Positions 20,101 to 29,079 are shown, counted from the first letter of the stretch. The stretch is DNA of 64,000 bases from CALDOK01 sp964481655 (GCA_964481655.1 CAYZVO010000001.1:1-64000); one strand, 5' to 3'. The notes: a model not told the origin generated them from the letters alone. Made by a program: numbers and translations.

Positions 20101-22533
20101 CTAGTTGCAGGCGCGCTGGCCGTCGGCGAAGCAGGTCAGGGTGGCCGGTCCTGTCAGGCCGATCCAGGCGATCATGCGCCCCGACGAGTTGGTGAACGCC
20201 GTGACCCGGCAGGGGCCCTTGCCCGCGTCGTTGAGCACCACCGGTGGCGCGCCCTTCGCGGAGCCCTGGTGGCACTTGACCTCGAGCTCGTAGATGTCGG
20301 GGTGCTCGGCCCGGAACTCCACCCGGAACAGGCCGGTCGCGTCGACGGGCTGCGGTGGTGGATCGGGCTCCCCGGCGTCCGGTGGATCGTCCACCGGATC
20401 CGGCGCGACATCCGCCACCACCGGTTCGTCCACGGGCTCGGGAGTGACGACGGGGTCGGGCTCGACGGGCTCCGGGTCCGGGTCGGTGCTGACCACGGGC
20501 TCGGGCTCGACGGGCTCGTCCGGCGCGGTGGGCTCGGGGTCCTCGACCGTCTCGGGGTCGTCGGGCTGGCCGTCGCGGATGGCGGCCACGGCCTGATCCC
20601 GGGCGCTCTGATCGCCCTGGTCCGGGTCGTCGTCCTGGGCCGCGGTGGGATCGTCGGTGATCGCCTCGACCGGCTCGGTGCGATCCGGCGGTTCTGGCTG
20701 CTCGAGGAGGGCCTCGGCGAGATCCAGCCCGGGCGCCTCGGGGGCGTCTGCGGGGTCCGGCGGCGGGGTGAGGAGCTCGCTCAGCAGCTCGTCGTCTTCG
20801 GGCTCGGGCTGCTCGGGGGGGACCAGCTCTGCGTGCTCGTCGGGGCCCGAGGTCAGCGTGTGGATCAGGCCGGGCAGGAAGACCCAGGCGGTCCAGGCTC
20901 CCAGGAGCAGGGCCGCCGCCAGGGGCAGCAGGATCAGCCAGGCTCGGCTGCGCCTGCGGTGGGGCAGTGGCTCGTCGTCGTCCCCGGCGTAGCCGTCGGG
21001 CGGCTCAGGCGCGATGGCGCCCGGGTCCGGGAGCGGTGCGGGGGGCGGCGCGGGCGGCGCGGGGGCCTCGGCGTGCTCGGCGGTGGGGGCTTCCTCGGTG
21101 GCGAGGCGGGCGGACTCTTCCGTGGGGGGCTCGGCTGGGGCGGGCTCGGGTGCGCTAGGCGCCGGCGGTGCGGGCGGGATGCCCGGGATCTCGTCGCCCA
21201 CGGACCACTTGACGGTGGGGGCGTCGTCCGGGATCGGCAGGGGGGGCAGGATGCCGCCCTCGGCGAGGGGCTTGTGGGGCTCGAGGGGAGCCTCGTCGAG
21301 CGGGGGCAGCGCCGGTGGCGGCTCCAGCGCGGGTGGGGGGCCCGGGTCCGGAGCCGGCGCAGCGGGATCGTCCACCCGCACGGCGACCGCGCGGGCGACC
21401 AGGGTCTTCTCCTGGTCTTCTGGATCCACGAGGGGAGCGGCGCGGATGCGGGCGAGCAGCTCGGGTGAGACGACCTCGGTGGCGAGATCCTCCGAGGGCT
21501 CATCGCCCGGCTCCAGCGCGGGCCCGAAGGCGGCGGAGAGGCCGTCACGACCCGCGGGGGCGCCGGGACCCATGACCACGGGCGTGGGGTCCGGCAGCGC
21601 GGGGGGCATGGCCTGGGAGGGATCGTCCAGCCCGGCCTTGGCGCGGTCGGGATCGAGGGTGGCGCAGAGCCCGGGGATGGCGGCGGGCGCCCAGGTGCGG
21701 AGGCGAGGAGAGCGTTGCTCGAGGGCGTGGGAGCGGAGGTCCCGGGCGAAGTCGGCGGGGGAGAGTCGGGCCTGGGGCTCGAAGGCCAGGGTGGTGCGCA
21801 CGATGCGCACCAGGTCTTCCCAGCCAGCCTGGCCGACCTTGGCCGCGATGCGGGTGGTGGTGCGGCGGAGGGTGCGCTCGTGCAGATCCGCGTCCTGCCC
21901 GGCGGGGGGCGGGGGCGCGCCGGTGAGCAGGTGAACCAGCAGGGCGGCGAGGCCGTAGGCGCTGGGGCGGCTGGGGTCGATGCCTTCCGGCGGCGCGTAG
22001 CCTTCGGGGCAGCGGGGCGGCGGATCGCCTTCGGAGTACACCCGCAGGCCGGCGAGCTTCACGCGACCCAGCTGATCGATGAGCACCTCGCCGGGCACGG
22101 GGCCCGGGTGCATCACCGCGGTCTCGTCCTCACCGGGGATGGGTGCGGTGGCGGCGTCGAACGCCGCGGCCACGATCGCGACGATCTCCACGATAGCCCT
22201 GAGGGGGATGGCCTGGTGGCGCTCCTCGAGCAGGTTCATCACGTGGGTGAGGTCGATGCCTTCGACCGCTTCGACCACCAGGGCCGCCTTGCCGCCGAAG
22301 GCGGTGACGTGCTCGACGCGGAGGACGTCCTGGTGTTGGGTGCGCGCCAGGATCTTCGCCTCTCGGCGGAGCGCCTGGAGCACCTCGGGGTCGGCGGGGG
22401 TGTCCGGGAGGGGCCGGATCAGGACCCGACGGGTGGTGCCGTCGGCGGAGGTCAGGCGGCCTTCGCGGACGCCAGGGCGCCACGTGCGATATCGACCCAC
22501 CAGCTTGAGCTTTGCCGCGGCCACGTTCTGCAC
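20101..22533 (-). CDS. Membrane-bound Ser/Thr pseudokinase with acidic/proline-rich linker
   Basis: GTG 22533 is chosen because the kinase fold begins directly after it (KLKLVGRYRTW); an upstream extension would be low-complexity. Residues about 10-270 follow the protein-kinase fold. The VAIK lysine position is VLIRPL, the HRD loop reads MHPGPVPGEVLID without the catalytic Asp, and DFG is replaced by KLAGL, so catalysis is unlikely. A long Pro/Glu/Asp/Ala linker follows, then a membrane helix (ILLPLAAALLLGAWTAWVF, about residue 535), a periplasmic EPEPV-rich spacer and a small cysteine-containing C-terminal domain. Such proteins usually sense signals or act as scaffolds. It precedes the CHAT and RHS genes on the same strand. 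Confidence 0.75.
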   Translation of the reverse strand: MQNVAAAKLKLVGRYRTWRPGVREGRLTSADGTTRRVLIRPLPDTPADPEVLQALRREAKILARTQHQDVLRVEHVTAFGGKAALVVEAVEGIDLTHVMNLLEERHQAIPLRAIVEIVAIVAAAFDAATAPIPGEDETAVMHPGPVPGEVLIDQLGRVKLAGLRVYSEGDPPPRCPEGYAPPEGIDPSRPSAYGLAALLVHLLTGAPPPPAGQDADLHERTLRRTTTRIAAKVGQAGWEDLVRIVRTTLAFEPQARLSPADFARDLRSHALEQRSPRLRTWAPAAIPGLCATLDPDRAKAGLDDPSQAMPPALPDPTPVVMGPGAPAGRDGLSAAFGPALEPGDEPSEDLATEVVSPELLARIRAAPLVDPEDQEKTLVARAVAVRVDDPAAPAPDPGPPPALEPPPALPPLDEAPLEPHKPLAEGGILPPLPIPDDAPTVKWSVGDEIPGIPPAPPAPSAPEPAPAEPPTEESARLATEEAPTAEHAEAPAPPAPPPAPLPDPGAIAPEPPDGYAGDDDEPLPHRRRSRAWLILLPLAAALLLGAWTAWVFLPGLIHTLTSGPDEHAELVPPEQPEPEDDELLSELLTPPPDPADAPEAPGLDLAEALLEQPEPPDRTEPVEAITDDPTAAQDDDPDQGDQSARDQAVAAIRDGQPDDPETVEDPEPTAPDEPVEPEPVVSTDPDPEPVEPDPVVTPEPVDEPVVADVAPDPVDDPPDAGEPDPPPQPVDATGLFRVEFRAEHPDIYELEVKCHQGSAKGAPPVVLNDAGKGPCRVTAFTNSSGRMIAWIGLTGPATLTCFADGQRACN

Positions 22534-22680
22534 TCGTTCGGTTGCAGCGCCGGGGCGCTGTTCCTGGGGATCGTAGCACGGTGCGAGGGCGCGCGGGACT
22601 CCCGCCTTGCGCCCCGGGGTCTCACCGCATGTCCGCACCGCGCGTGCCCCGCGCCCCGATCCGGATAATGGGGGGCCTCA

Positions 22681-22701
22681 CGAGGGGGTCCAGCCCCCTC
22701 G
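22681..22701 (+). promoter_or_regulatory. Hairpin in front of the rpoH ribosome-binding site
   Basis: CGAGGGGG (22681-22688) pairs perfectly with CCCCCTCG (22694-22701) around a 5-base loop, ending 4 bases before the Shine-Dalgarno GGAGGT (22706-22711). ATCCGG (22702-22707), which overlaps the SD, can also pair with CCGGAT (22661-22666). Structure control of rpoH translation is known in E. coli; the same role here is inference. Confidence 0.45.
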
Positions 22702-22716
22702 ATCCGGAGGTGCTCC

Positions 22717-23712
22717 ATGAGCGACCCGAGCGACACCACCGAGCTCCAGAGCGAGAACCTCGAAGACCTCGATCCCATGGGCGACTCCGGCAAGAAGCCG
22801 AAGCCGGTGCCCCGGAACATGCCGGCCCTGTCCACCCCGCGGCAGTCCATGCCGGCCCGCGACCTGCTCAACCACTACCTCGCCGAGCTGCGCAACTACC
22901 CGCTGCTCACCCCCGAGGAAGAGAAAGAGGTCGCGATCGCCTACTACGAGCACGGCGATCAGGCCGCCGGCGAGCGCCTGGTGACCGCCAACCTGCGGCT
23001 GGTGGTGAAGCTGGCCTTCCAGTACCACCGGCAGTGGTCCAACGTGCTCGACCTCATCCAGGAAGGCAACGTCGGCCTGGTGCAGGCCCTCTCCCGCTAC
23101 GACCCCTACCGCGGCATCCGCTTCTCCAGCTACGCCCAGTACTGGATCCGGGCGATGATCCTGCGCTTCCTGATGGACAACTACCGCCTGGTCCGCCTCG
23201 GCAGCACCCGGGCTGCCCGGCAGCTGTTCTTCCAGCTGCGCAAGGAGCGCGAGCGGCTCATCAAGGAAGGGCTGCAGCCCAAGACCAAGCTCATCGCCGA
23301 GCGCCTGAACGTCGCCGAAAAAGAGGTCATCGCGGTGGACCGCCACATGCGCGCCCCCGCCATGTCCATCGACGCGCCCCTGTCCGAGGGCGAGGGCCGC
23401 GCCCTGGTCGACATCATGCCCGACGAGGACGCCACGGGGCCGGAGACCAACGTGCTGCGCGGACAGCTGCAGGACGTCGTCAAGCAGAAGCTCGACGTCT
23501 TCGCCGAGACGCTGCACGACGAGCGCGAGCTGGCCATCTGGCACGAGCGCCTCGTGGCTCAGGAGCCGCTGTCGCTGTCGGCCCTGGGGCAGCGCTTCGG
23601 CGTCAGCAAGGAGCGCATCCGGCAGCTCGAGGTCCGCATCCGTCGCAACCTCAAGAACTACCTCCGCAAGGAGATGGGCGACGAGATCGACTTCGAGTTT
23701 ACCACCACCTAG
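22717..23712 (+). CDS. rpoH: RNA polymerase sigma-32-type factor (RpoH)
   Basis: The 331-aa sigma-70 family protein lacks region 1.1. Region 2 is clear (ANLRLVVKLAFQYHRQ, LDLIQEGNVGLVQALSRYDP, FSSYAQYWIRAMILRFLMDN). Region 3 and region 4 (LSALGQRFGVSKERIRQLE) follow, the last being the -35 recognition helix. The pattern fits RpoH-like alternative sigma factors controlling heat-shock genes such as the clp, lon and tig products nearby. ATG 22717 follows GGAGGTGCTCC. The N-terminal 35 residues are a poorly conserved polar extension. It is divergent from the pseudokinase gene. Confidence 0.88.
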   Translation: MSDPSDTTELQSENLEDLDPMGDSGKKPKPVPRNMPALSTPRQSMPARDLLNHYLAELRNYPLLTPEEEKEVAIAYYEHGDQAAGERLVTANLRLVVKLAFQYHRQWSNVLDLIQEGNVGLVQALSRYDPYRGIRFSSYAQYWIRAMILRFLMDNYRLVRLGSTRAARQLFFQLRKERERLIKEGLQPKTKLIAERLNVAEKEVIAVDRHMRAPAMSIDAPLSEGEGRALVDIMPDEDATGPETNVLRGQLQDVVKQKLDVFAETLHDERELAIWHERLVAQEPLSLSALGQRFGVSKERIRQLEVRIRRNLKNYLRKEMGDEIDFEFTTT

Positions 23713-23733
23713 GTGCCAGCCCGGGAGCACCCG

Positions 23734-25443
23734 ATGGCCCTGACCGCCGCTGGCCTCCGCTGGCTCGACCGCCGCCTCGCCCGCCGTGCCCCCCTCCTTC
23801 CAGGCCCAGCCCCGGTCGCCGATGGCGGCCTCGGGCGGCTGCCGTTCTTTCAATCTACCGAAGGGTTGAAAGCGAGCAGTGAGCTTCCAACGCGGGCATC
23901 CATGGAACCGGGTCGTGAGACCCTGCCCTACACGGCGTTGTCCCCCGCAGCGGTGGGGCCACGGCAGCGGGGCCGTCATCGCCACGGCTGGCTGGCCGCG
24001 GCCTGCGCGGCCCACGGTCCTGGGAGCCGCGCTCGGGCCGATGCGGTGGCTGCCCTGGACGCCTGGTTGGCTTCCGATCGGCCGGGTCATGGCGCCGGCT
24101 GGGTCCACACCACCGACCTGGTGGCGAGGCTCGTCCACTGGCTCATCGCCCTCGCGCTGCTCGGGCCCGAGGCCGACGCGGGGCTGCGCGCTCGCCTCGC
24201 GGGCTCGGCCGCGCAGCACATCGCGCACCTCGAGGCCCGCCTCGTCGCTGAGGCCCCCGGCGACCCCCGCCGCAGCCTGCAGCTGATCGGGCTGGCCTGC
24301 GCGGGCCTGGGCTGGTCGGCGCTCCCTGCGGCTCCGGGTCTGGCCGGCCGCGCCCTGTCCGCGCTCCCGGGGGCGCTCGCTGCCCTGCTCGATCACGACG
24401 GCCTGCCCCGCGGTGGGGCCCTGCCCCTGGTCCCCGAGCTGCTCACCCACGGGCTGGTGCTCGACCGGCTCGCGGCCGCCAACCGCGCGCCCCTGCCCCG
24501 CGGGGCCGAGGACCGGCTGCGGCGGGCCGCGACCGCGCTGCGGGCGGTGCTGCGGCCCGATGGTCGGGTCCCCGGGTCCAGCGACCTGCTGGTGGAGCCC
24601 CTGCTGCCCATCGGTGCGGGTGACGCTGCGGCCCTGGTGGTCGCCGCCTGCGCGGCCCGCGGCTGGTGCGCGGGACCGGCGCCCCGTGGGCAGCTCGAGC
24701 TGTGCCACATCCTGTATGGCAGCGTGCCCATCGACACCGCGCCGGCGGGTCCGCTGCGCGGAGACCGCGGCGTGCGGGCCTTCCGCGACGCCGGCCTGGT
24801 GATCGCCGACGGCGCTGTGGGCCGGCGGGCCTCGCGCCTGCTCTTCCAGCTGCGGGCGGGCTCCGGTGGGCCCGCTGGTGGTGCGGCCAGCACCCTGTGC
24901 TGGTCCGTGGGCGACCTCGATCTGCTCGCCGCGCCCCATCCCGCCAGGTTGGCGTCGGGCCTGGGCGGGAGCGTGGCCCACCTGGTCCCGTCGGGCCCCC
25001 CCGAGGGGGCGCGGCTCGAGGGGGCACGGCTCGGTCAGCGCGAGCTGGTGATCCGCGCTCACACCTGCGGCCGCGGCGCTGGTGGCCACACGCGTGAGCT
25101 CGTCCAGCGGGGCGGGCGGCTGGTCGTGGTCGACCGCTTCGAGGCCCCCCGTCGGGGCCTGAACGGCCACGCCCGGTTCCCCCGGGTGCGGGTGGGCTGG
25201 CAGCTTGGCCCGGCCTGGCGGCTGCGCTGGGACGGCGAGACCCTGGTGGGGCAGGCGGACGGCCTGGTGCTGCGGGTGCGTCCGGATCCGCGCTTGACCT
25301 GGACCCTGGTCCGAGGCGGGGGTGAGCGCGAGGGCGGCTGGGCCATCGGGTCCGCAGGGGAGCCTGTCCCGGCGCTGTTGCTGCGGGGCGACGGGCCGCT
25401 GGTCGGGGACGCCGCGATACGCTGTGAGTTCTCCCTGTCCTGA
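23734..25443 (+). CDS. Heparinase II/III-like polysaccharide lyase family protein
   Basis: 569 aa from ATG 23734 (GGAG at 23723-23726); a GTG at 23713 directly after the rpoH stop is an alternative. The first half is an alpha-helical (alpha/alpha) toroid-like region (WLAAACAAHG, HTTDLVARLVHWLIALALL). The second half is beta-rich (RAFRDAGLVIADGAVGRRASRLLFQL ... VVVDRFEAP), matching the heparinase II/III C-terminal domain order. There is no signal peptide. Residues about 38-60 come from an AT-richer insert with a hairpin (23847-23872). The N-terminal sequence expected for the family is poorly recognisable, so the protein may be altered there. It is followed 14 bp later by a membrane protein, perhaps an exopolysaccharide-related pair. 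Confidence 0.6.
   Translation: MALTAAGLRWLDRRLARRAPLLPGPAPVADGGLGRLPFFQSTEGLKASSELPTRASMEPGRETLPYTALSPAAVGPRQRGRHRHGWLAAACAAHGPGSRARADAVAALDAWLASDRPGHGAGWVHTTDLVARLVHWLIALALLGPEADAGLRARLAGSAAQHIAHLEARLVAEAPGDPRRSLQLIGLACAGLGWSALPAAPGLAGRALSALPGALAALLDHDGLPRGGALPLVPELLTHGLVLDRLAAANRAPLPRGAEDRLRRAATALRAVLRPDGRVPGSSDLLVEPLLPIGAGDAAALVVAACAARGWCAGPAPRGQLELCHILYGSVPIDTAPAGPLRGDRGVRAFRDAGLVIADGAVGRRASRLLFQLRAGSGGPAGGAASTLCWSVGDLDLLAAPHPARLASGLGGSVAHLVPSGPPEGARLEGARLGQRELVIRAHTCGRGAGGHTRELVQRGGRLVVVDRFEAPRRGLNGHARFPRVRVGWQLGPAWRLRWDGETLVGQADGLVLRVRPDPRLTWTLVRGGGEREGGWAIGSAGEPVPALLLRGDGPLVGDAAIRCEFSLS
23847..23872. repeat. Hairpin repeat inside the heparinase-like gene
   Basis: CTTTCAA (23847-23853) pairs with TTGAAAG (23866-23872), extendable by G-U and further pairs to about 10 bp. 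The patch is AT-richer than its surroundings and is read in frame. It resembles in size the hairpins at 52370-52401 and 60532-60561 but its flanks are not clearly related. Confidence 0.4.
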
Positions 25444-25457
25444 ACGGAGCGCTCTGC

Positions 25458-27200
25458 GTGAATCCACCCCGGTCCGACCCTGCGTCCGCGCGCTGGACGG
25501 TGGGGCTCGCCCTGGTCGCGGCGCTGTTGTTCACCTGGCCGCTGGCGTGGCGGCCCCTGTGGATCTACGGCCATCCCCACGGGGAGACCGACAACCACCT
25601 GTGGATGTTCTGGCGCGCGGCTCGCCAGCTGACCGGGGGTGGCGCCGTCGCGAACCTGCCCGAGGGGCTCGCGCTCCCTCTGATGGATCCCGTCAACCTG
25701 CCCCTGGCCCTGCCCGGCACCCTGCTGCACCCGGGGCTCGGCTACAGCTGTCTGGTGCTCGGCAACGTCCTGCTCGGGATGCTCGCTGGTTACTGGCTGG
25801 CTCGCCGCTTCGTGGGGCGCGAGGCCGCCTGGGTGGCCATGGTGGCCGTCGGCTGCAGCCCGTTCCTCTCGGGTGTGATGGAGTTCGGCATCACCGAGTC
25901 CTGGCCTCTGTGGGCCCTCGCGGCCCACGTGGGCTTCCTGGTTCGGTATGCGCGGGACGAGCAGGGGCGCGCCCGCGACGCCGTCCTGGCCGGCCTCTGC
26001 CTCGGTGCCTTCGCGCTGTCGGGCTGGTACCACGCCTTCTTCGGTCTGCTGGTCCAGGTGGTGCTGCTGCCGTGGTTCGCCGTCCGGCACCGCCGCTGGC
26101 GGGGCCTGCTGGGGCAGGGGCTCCTGGCCGGGCTGATGGTCCTGCCGGCCCTGCTGCGCTTCCTGGCCGTGCGCCACCTGTGGGCCGGGCGCTGGCACCT
26201 GCCGGGCTCGGTGCCCCGGGCCCACCTGGATCACTGGCGCTGGCTGCGCAACTACGGCACCGACCTGCTCAACCTCGTGCTGCCCAGCGTGGAGCCTGCG
26301 CCCATCTCCCTGTCGGTCTACCTGGGGCTGGGCGTGTTGGCCCTCGCCGGCCTGGGCTGGTGGATGCGCAAGCGGGAGGCCGCGCCGTTCGTGGTGCTTG
26401 CCCTGATCTTCGTGCTGCTGGCCCTGGGCCACTGGGTGCGGGTCGGCGGCGAGGTCCTGACCGTGGCTGGCTACGCCGTGCCCGGACCCGTCCGCGGGCT
26501 CGTGCTGGCCTTCCCTCCGCTGGTGGGCCTGTCCCACTGGCACCGCGCCGTGGGCCCCGCGACGGTCTTCCTGGCGATCCTGGCCGCGATGGGGGCTCAG
26601 CGGTTGGTGGCCGGTCGGCGAGGCTGGGCGCTCGTGCTGGTGGGCCTGCTGCTGGCGGAGTCGCTGTTCCTGGGCCAGACCCGCTGGCCCCGCAGCGTCT
26701 ACGCGCCGGAGCTCCCGCCCATCTACACGGCCCTGCCTGGGCCCGGGCCGGTGCTCGAGCTGCCCTTCGACAACGGGCGGATCCCGTTCTCTCAGACCCC
26801 GGCGCGCCAGCTCAACCGCTGGCAGGTCTTCCACGGGCGGGCGGTGGCCGAGAACTACGAAGGCCGGGACGCCATCCTCGCCGCGAACCGCCTCGCCGCG
26901 GTGGCGGACCACGCCTGCGGGGTGCGGCCCACGCGACCGCCCCACGAGCTCCCGCCCCAGTCGATGCTCGACGACGAGCCCCTGAAGCAGCCCGGAGCGC
27001 TCGCGCGCGGGGTGGATGGCCTCGCCTCCGCGGGCTTCGCCTGGGTGGTGCTGCACCGGGACCGGGCCCGGACCCCACAGCGGGCCGAGGCGCTGCTCAC
27101 CGAGGCCCTGGGTCCCCCCGTCGTCGAGGCTGGCACGGCGCTGGCCTGGGCGATCGGCCCAACCCCCGAGCCGGGGTCGGCCGGGGCTGTTGATCTATAG
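25458..27200 (+). CDS. Polytopic membrane protein, glycosyltransferase-like (YfhO/GT-C type)
   Basis: 580 aa from GTG 25458. About 10-12 membrane helices occur in the first 400 residues (e.g. TVGLALVAALLFTWPLAW, AVLAGLCLGAFALSGWYHAF, VVLALIFVLLALGHW). A periplasmic acidic motif GETDNHLWMFWRA follows the first helix, the usual place of catalytic acidic residues in GT-C enzymes. The C-terminal soluble part (GPVLELPFDNGRIPFSQTP and SAGFAWVVLHRDR) resembles YfhO-like proteins. It probably transfers sugars from lipid carriers to envelope substrates. It lies 14 bp after the heparinase-like gene, so the two are likely co-transcribed. Confidence 0.65.
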   Translation: MNPPRSDPASARWTVGLALVAALLFTWPLAWRPLWIYGHPHGETDNHLWMFWRAARQLTGGGAVANLPEGLALPLMDPVNLPLALPGTLLHPGLGYSCLVLGNVLLGMLAGYWLARRFVGREAAWVAMVAVGCSPFLSGVMEFGITESWPLWALAAHVGFLVRYARDEQGRARDAVLAGLCLGAFALSGWYHAFFGLLVQVVLLPWFAVRHRRWRGLLGQGLLAGLMVLPALLRFLAVRHLWAGRWHLPGSVPRAHLDHWRWLRNYGTDLLNLVLPSVEPAPISLSVYLGLGVLALAGLGWWMRKREAAPFVVLALIFVLLALGHWVRVGGEVLTVAGYAVPGPVRGLVLAFPPLVGLSHWHRAVGPATVFLAILAAMGAQRLVAGRRGWALVLVGLLLAESLFLGQTRWPRSVYAPELPPIYTALPGPGPVLELPFDNGRIPFSQTPARQLNRWQVFHGRAVAENYEGRDAILAANRLAAVADHACGVRPTRPPHELPPQSMLDDEPLKQPGALARGVDGLASAGFAWVVLHRDRARTPQRAEALLTEALGPPVVEAGTALAWAIGPTPEPGSAGAVDL

Positions 27201-27214
27201 ATTGTGTAGATCGA

Positions 27215-27388
27215 TCAGCGATCCGTAGAAACTGCGGGCACAGCATCCACGGTCTCGAGGCCCTCGGCCGGTGCGGCGCCGAAGATGGACGCGAGCACGA
27301 GGCAGGTGAAGGCGACGAGCAGGAAGACGTTGAGGAGGGAAGAGGTAGCGGGCTTTTCGTCGTGCTTGACGGTGAGGGAGCGGGCCAT
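27215..27388 (-). CDS. Small single-pass membrane protein (57 aa)
   Basis: Start ATG 27388 follows CGGAG. Sixteen polar residues precede one membrane helix (LLNVFLLVAFTCLVLASIF) and a short acidic tail. A longer upstream start is open but adds only residues unlike a real N-terminus. The gene is convergent with the upstream membrane protein and divergent from the TPR gene. No function is recognised. Confidence 0.5.
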   Translation of the reverse strand: MARSLTVKHDEKPATSSLLNVFLLVAFTCLVLASIFGAAPAEGLETVDAVPAVSTDR

Positions 27389-27567
27389 GATCGACTCCGG
27401 CGGGGGATGCAGCGTGCAGCGGGGGAGAGCGTTCAGCGTGAGCGCGAGGGGGGTGGGCGCTCTATTGCTGTGCAAGCAGCGTGCCAAGCAGTCTGGGAGA
27501 CGCGAGATCTCTCACGGTCAGCGAGACACCTGCCGAGATAGAGACCTCGACCCTCGAGGTCAACCCC

Positions 27568-27861
27568 ATGGATCGCACCCCCCGCGTCGCCGAGCTCCAC
27601 ACGTTGCTGGTCGAGGAGCAGGACGAAGGCCGTCGCGCCGAGGCTCACCTCGAGCTCGGGCGCATCGCCCTCGAGCAGCGGCGCCCGGACCTGGCCATCC
27701 GGCACTTCCGCGAGGCGCTGCTGCTGAAGCCGGGCCTCGAGCGCGCCCATCAGGCCCTGCGGGCCCTGGGCGAACGCAGCCGCATCCACGCCGGAGATGG
27801 CCAAGGCGACGGCCGCGGACGGCGCGCCATCCGCAAGCTGTTCGGCAGGCTCAAGCGTTGA
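27568..27861 (+). CDS. Small TPR-repeat protein (97 aa)
   Basis: Start ATG 27568 has GAGGT at 27555-27559. The centre is one complete TPR helix pair (AEAHLELGRIALEQRRPDLAIRHFREALLLKPGLERAHQ; key residues G, A, Y/F-like, P at the expected spacing), flanked by a helix. The tail is basic (GRRAIRKLFGRLKR). It is probably a cytoplasmic protein-protein interaction module; partner unknown. Confidence 0.6.
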   Translation: MDRTPRVAELHTLLVEEQDEGRRAEAHLELGRIALEQRRPDLAIRHFREALLLKPGLERAHQALRALGERSRIHAGDGQGDGRGRRAIRKLFGRLKR

Positions 27862-27908
27862 AGCCGCCGGCCCTCCCGGTGGACGCCCTGGAGCGTTGGG
27901 GGGCAGCC

Positions 27909-27929
27909 GGGAGCAGGTGAGCTGCTCCC
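27909..27929. terminator. Hairpin between convergent genes
   Basis: A perfect 8-bp stem GGGAGCAG (27909-27916) / CTGCTCCC (27922-27929) encloses a 5-base loop, in the 78-bp gap between two genes that end towards each other. T-runs are weak on both strands, so termination efficiency is uncertain. Confidence 0.45.
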
Positions 27930-27939
27930 CTTCGTCCGG

Positions 27940-29079
27940 CTAGGGAAGCCGGATCTCCTTCTCGGAGCGGGTCTTGACCTGGTAGCCCTTCTCGGTCCAG
28001 GTGTTGACGATGGTCTCGAGCCAGTCGTCGATGTCGCCCTTGCTCTCGAAGGGCTCCGGGCTGACCAGCACCGGCCAGGGCGCGTCCACCGTGCACTTGG
28101 ACAGGCGCGGCTTGACGGAGCGCATGGGGCCTTCCACCGCGGAGGTGATGATCCAGCGGATGCCGGGGTCGGCCACGACGGCGTAGTGCAGCACGGCGAT
28201 CTTCTCGCCCTCGCACTCGCCCGACTCGATGGAGACGCCGCCGTAGTTGTAGTACCCGCCGTTGTCCCGGCCCGGGTAGACCGTGGGGAGCAGCTCGGCG
28301 GCCTTGTTGTCCGAGCCGGCGTTGGCGAGGCGGTCGGCGATGGCGCGGGCTTGGTCCGGGGGCAGGTCCTGGGCCATGGACACCAGGGCCTCTTCCAGCT
28401 TGGCCTGATGCTCCGGGTTCATATCTTCACCCAGATCCGGGGCCACCGCGGTCTCCATCATCATGAGGATGGACTCGAAGGGCCCGCCGTTGCCCGCGGC
28501 CACCTTGGCGCTCTCGGCCAGGATGGGGATGGCGTCGACACCCAGCCGGCGCAGCGTGGCGTCGGCCAGGGCGTTCCACTTCTCGTCGTAGAGCTTGGGG
28601 GGCGGGTTGCGGACCTGCTCGTACAGCCAGTTGTCGAAGTCGGGGGTCTTGCAGGCGACCAGGGCGTCGTCCCACTGGGAGAACTCGATGTCGCGCAGGC
28701 CGAAGTAGGCGCCCTGCAGGAAGCCGACGATCTTGGGGTTGTACTCGCAGGCCATGCCCAGGCGCTCAGCGACCTCGTCGCGGGCCTCGTAGGAGGACAG
28801 CTTGCCCACCATCTCCCAGACGGGGTTCCAGATGTCGGCTTCGACAGCCGCCATGGACAGGGCGACCAGGGTGTCGGCGTCTCCGGCGGCCACCATGAAC
28901 TTGGGGAAGACCTGGTTGGCGACCTTGGTGTCGCAGGCGATCACCTTCTTGTAGCGGGCCACGAGCTGGTCGCCGGCCAGCATGTCGACGCTGTTGGTCA
29001 ACGACTCGCACTTGGCGTGGGCGGTTGTGGCGCCGAAGGTGACGGCGGCCAGGGCGGCGAGGGGGATGAGCTTCTTCAT
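27940..29079 (-). CDS. Secreted protein of unknown function (379 aa)
   Basis: A Sec signal peptide (MKKLIPLAALAAVTFGATTAHA, cut before KCESL) precedes a mature part of helical, HEAT-like character with several cysteines (CESL, ACDT, ACEY, ACKT, ESGECEG, LSKCTVD) that could form periplasmic disulfides. The C-terminal 100 residues are beta-rich (GYYNYGGVSIES, EKIAVLHYAVVAD). No catalytic motif is recognised. It stands alone, with 138 bp of gene-free sequence upstream of its start. It is probably periplasmic. Confidence 0.7.
   Translation of the reverse strand: MKKLIPLAALAAVTFGATTAHAKCESLTNSVDMLAGDQLVARYKKVIACDTKVANQVFPKFMVAAGDADTLVALSMAAVEADIWNPVWEMVGKLSSYEARDEVAERLGMACEYNPKIVGFLQGAYFGLRDIEFSQWDDALVACKTPDFDNWLYEQVRNPPPKLYDEKWNALADATLRRLGVDAIPILAESAKVAAGNGGPFESILMMMETAVAPDLGEDMNPEHQAKLEEALVSMAQDLPPDQARAIADRLANAGSDNKAAELLPTVYPGRDNGGYYNYGGVSIESGECEGEKIAVLHYAVVADPGIRWIITSAVEGPMRSVKPRLSKCTVDAPWPVLVSPEPFESKGDIDDWLETIVNTWTEKGYQVKTRSEKEIRLP

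Noticed and set aside
16538..20104. Open frame of 1188 codons on the plus strand opposite the CHAT and RHS genes
   Set aside because: It is the antisense shadow of strongly GC3-biased genes; its translation is Gly/Gln/Val-rich low complexity with no domain, while the minus strand encodes a lipoprotein with recognisable repeats.
22678..25467. 929-codon minus-strand frame opposite rpoH and the heparinase-like gene
   Set aside because: Shadow of high-GC coding sequence; it runs through the rpoH sigma regions and has no domain of its own.
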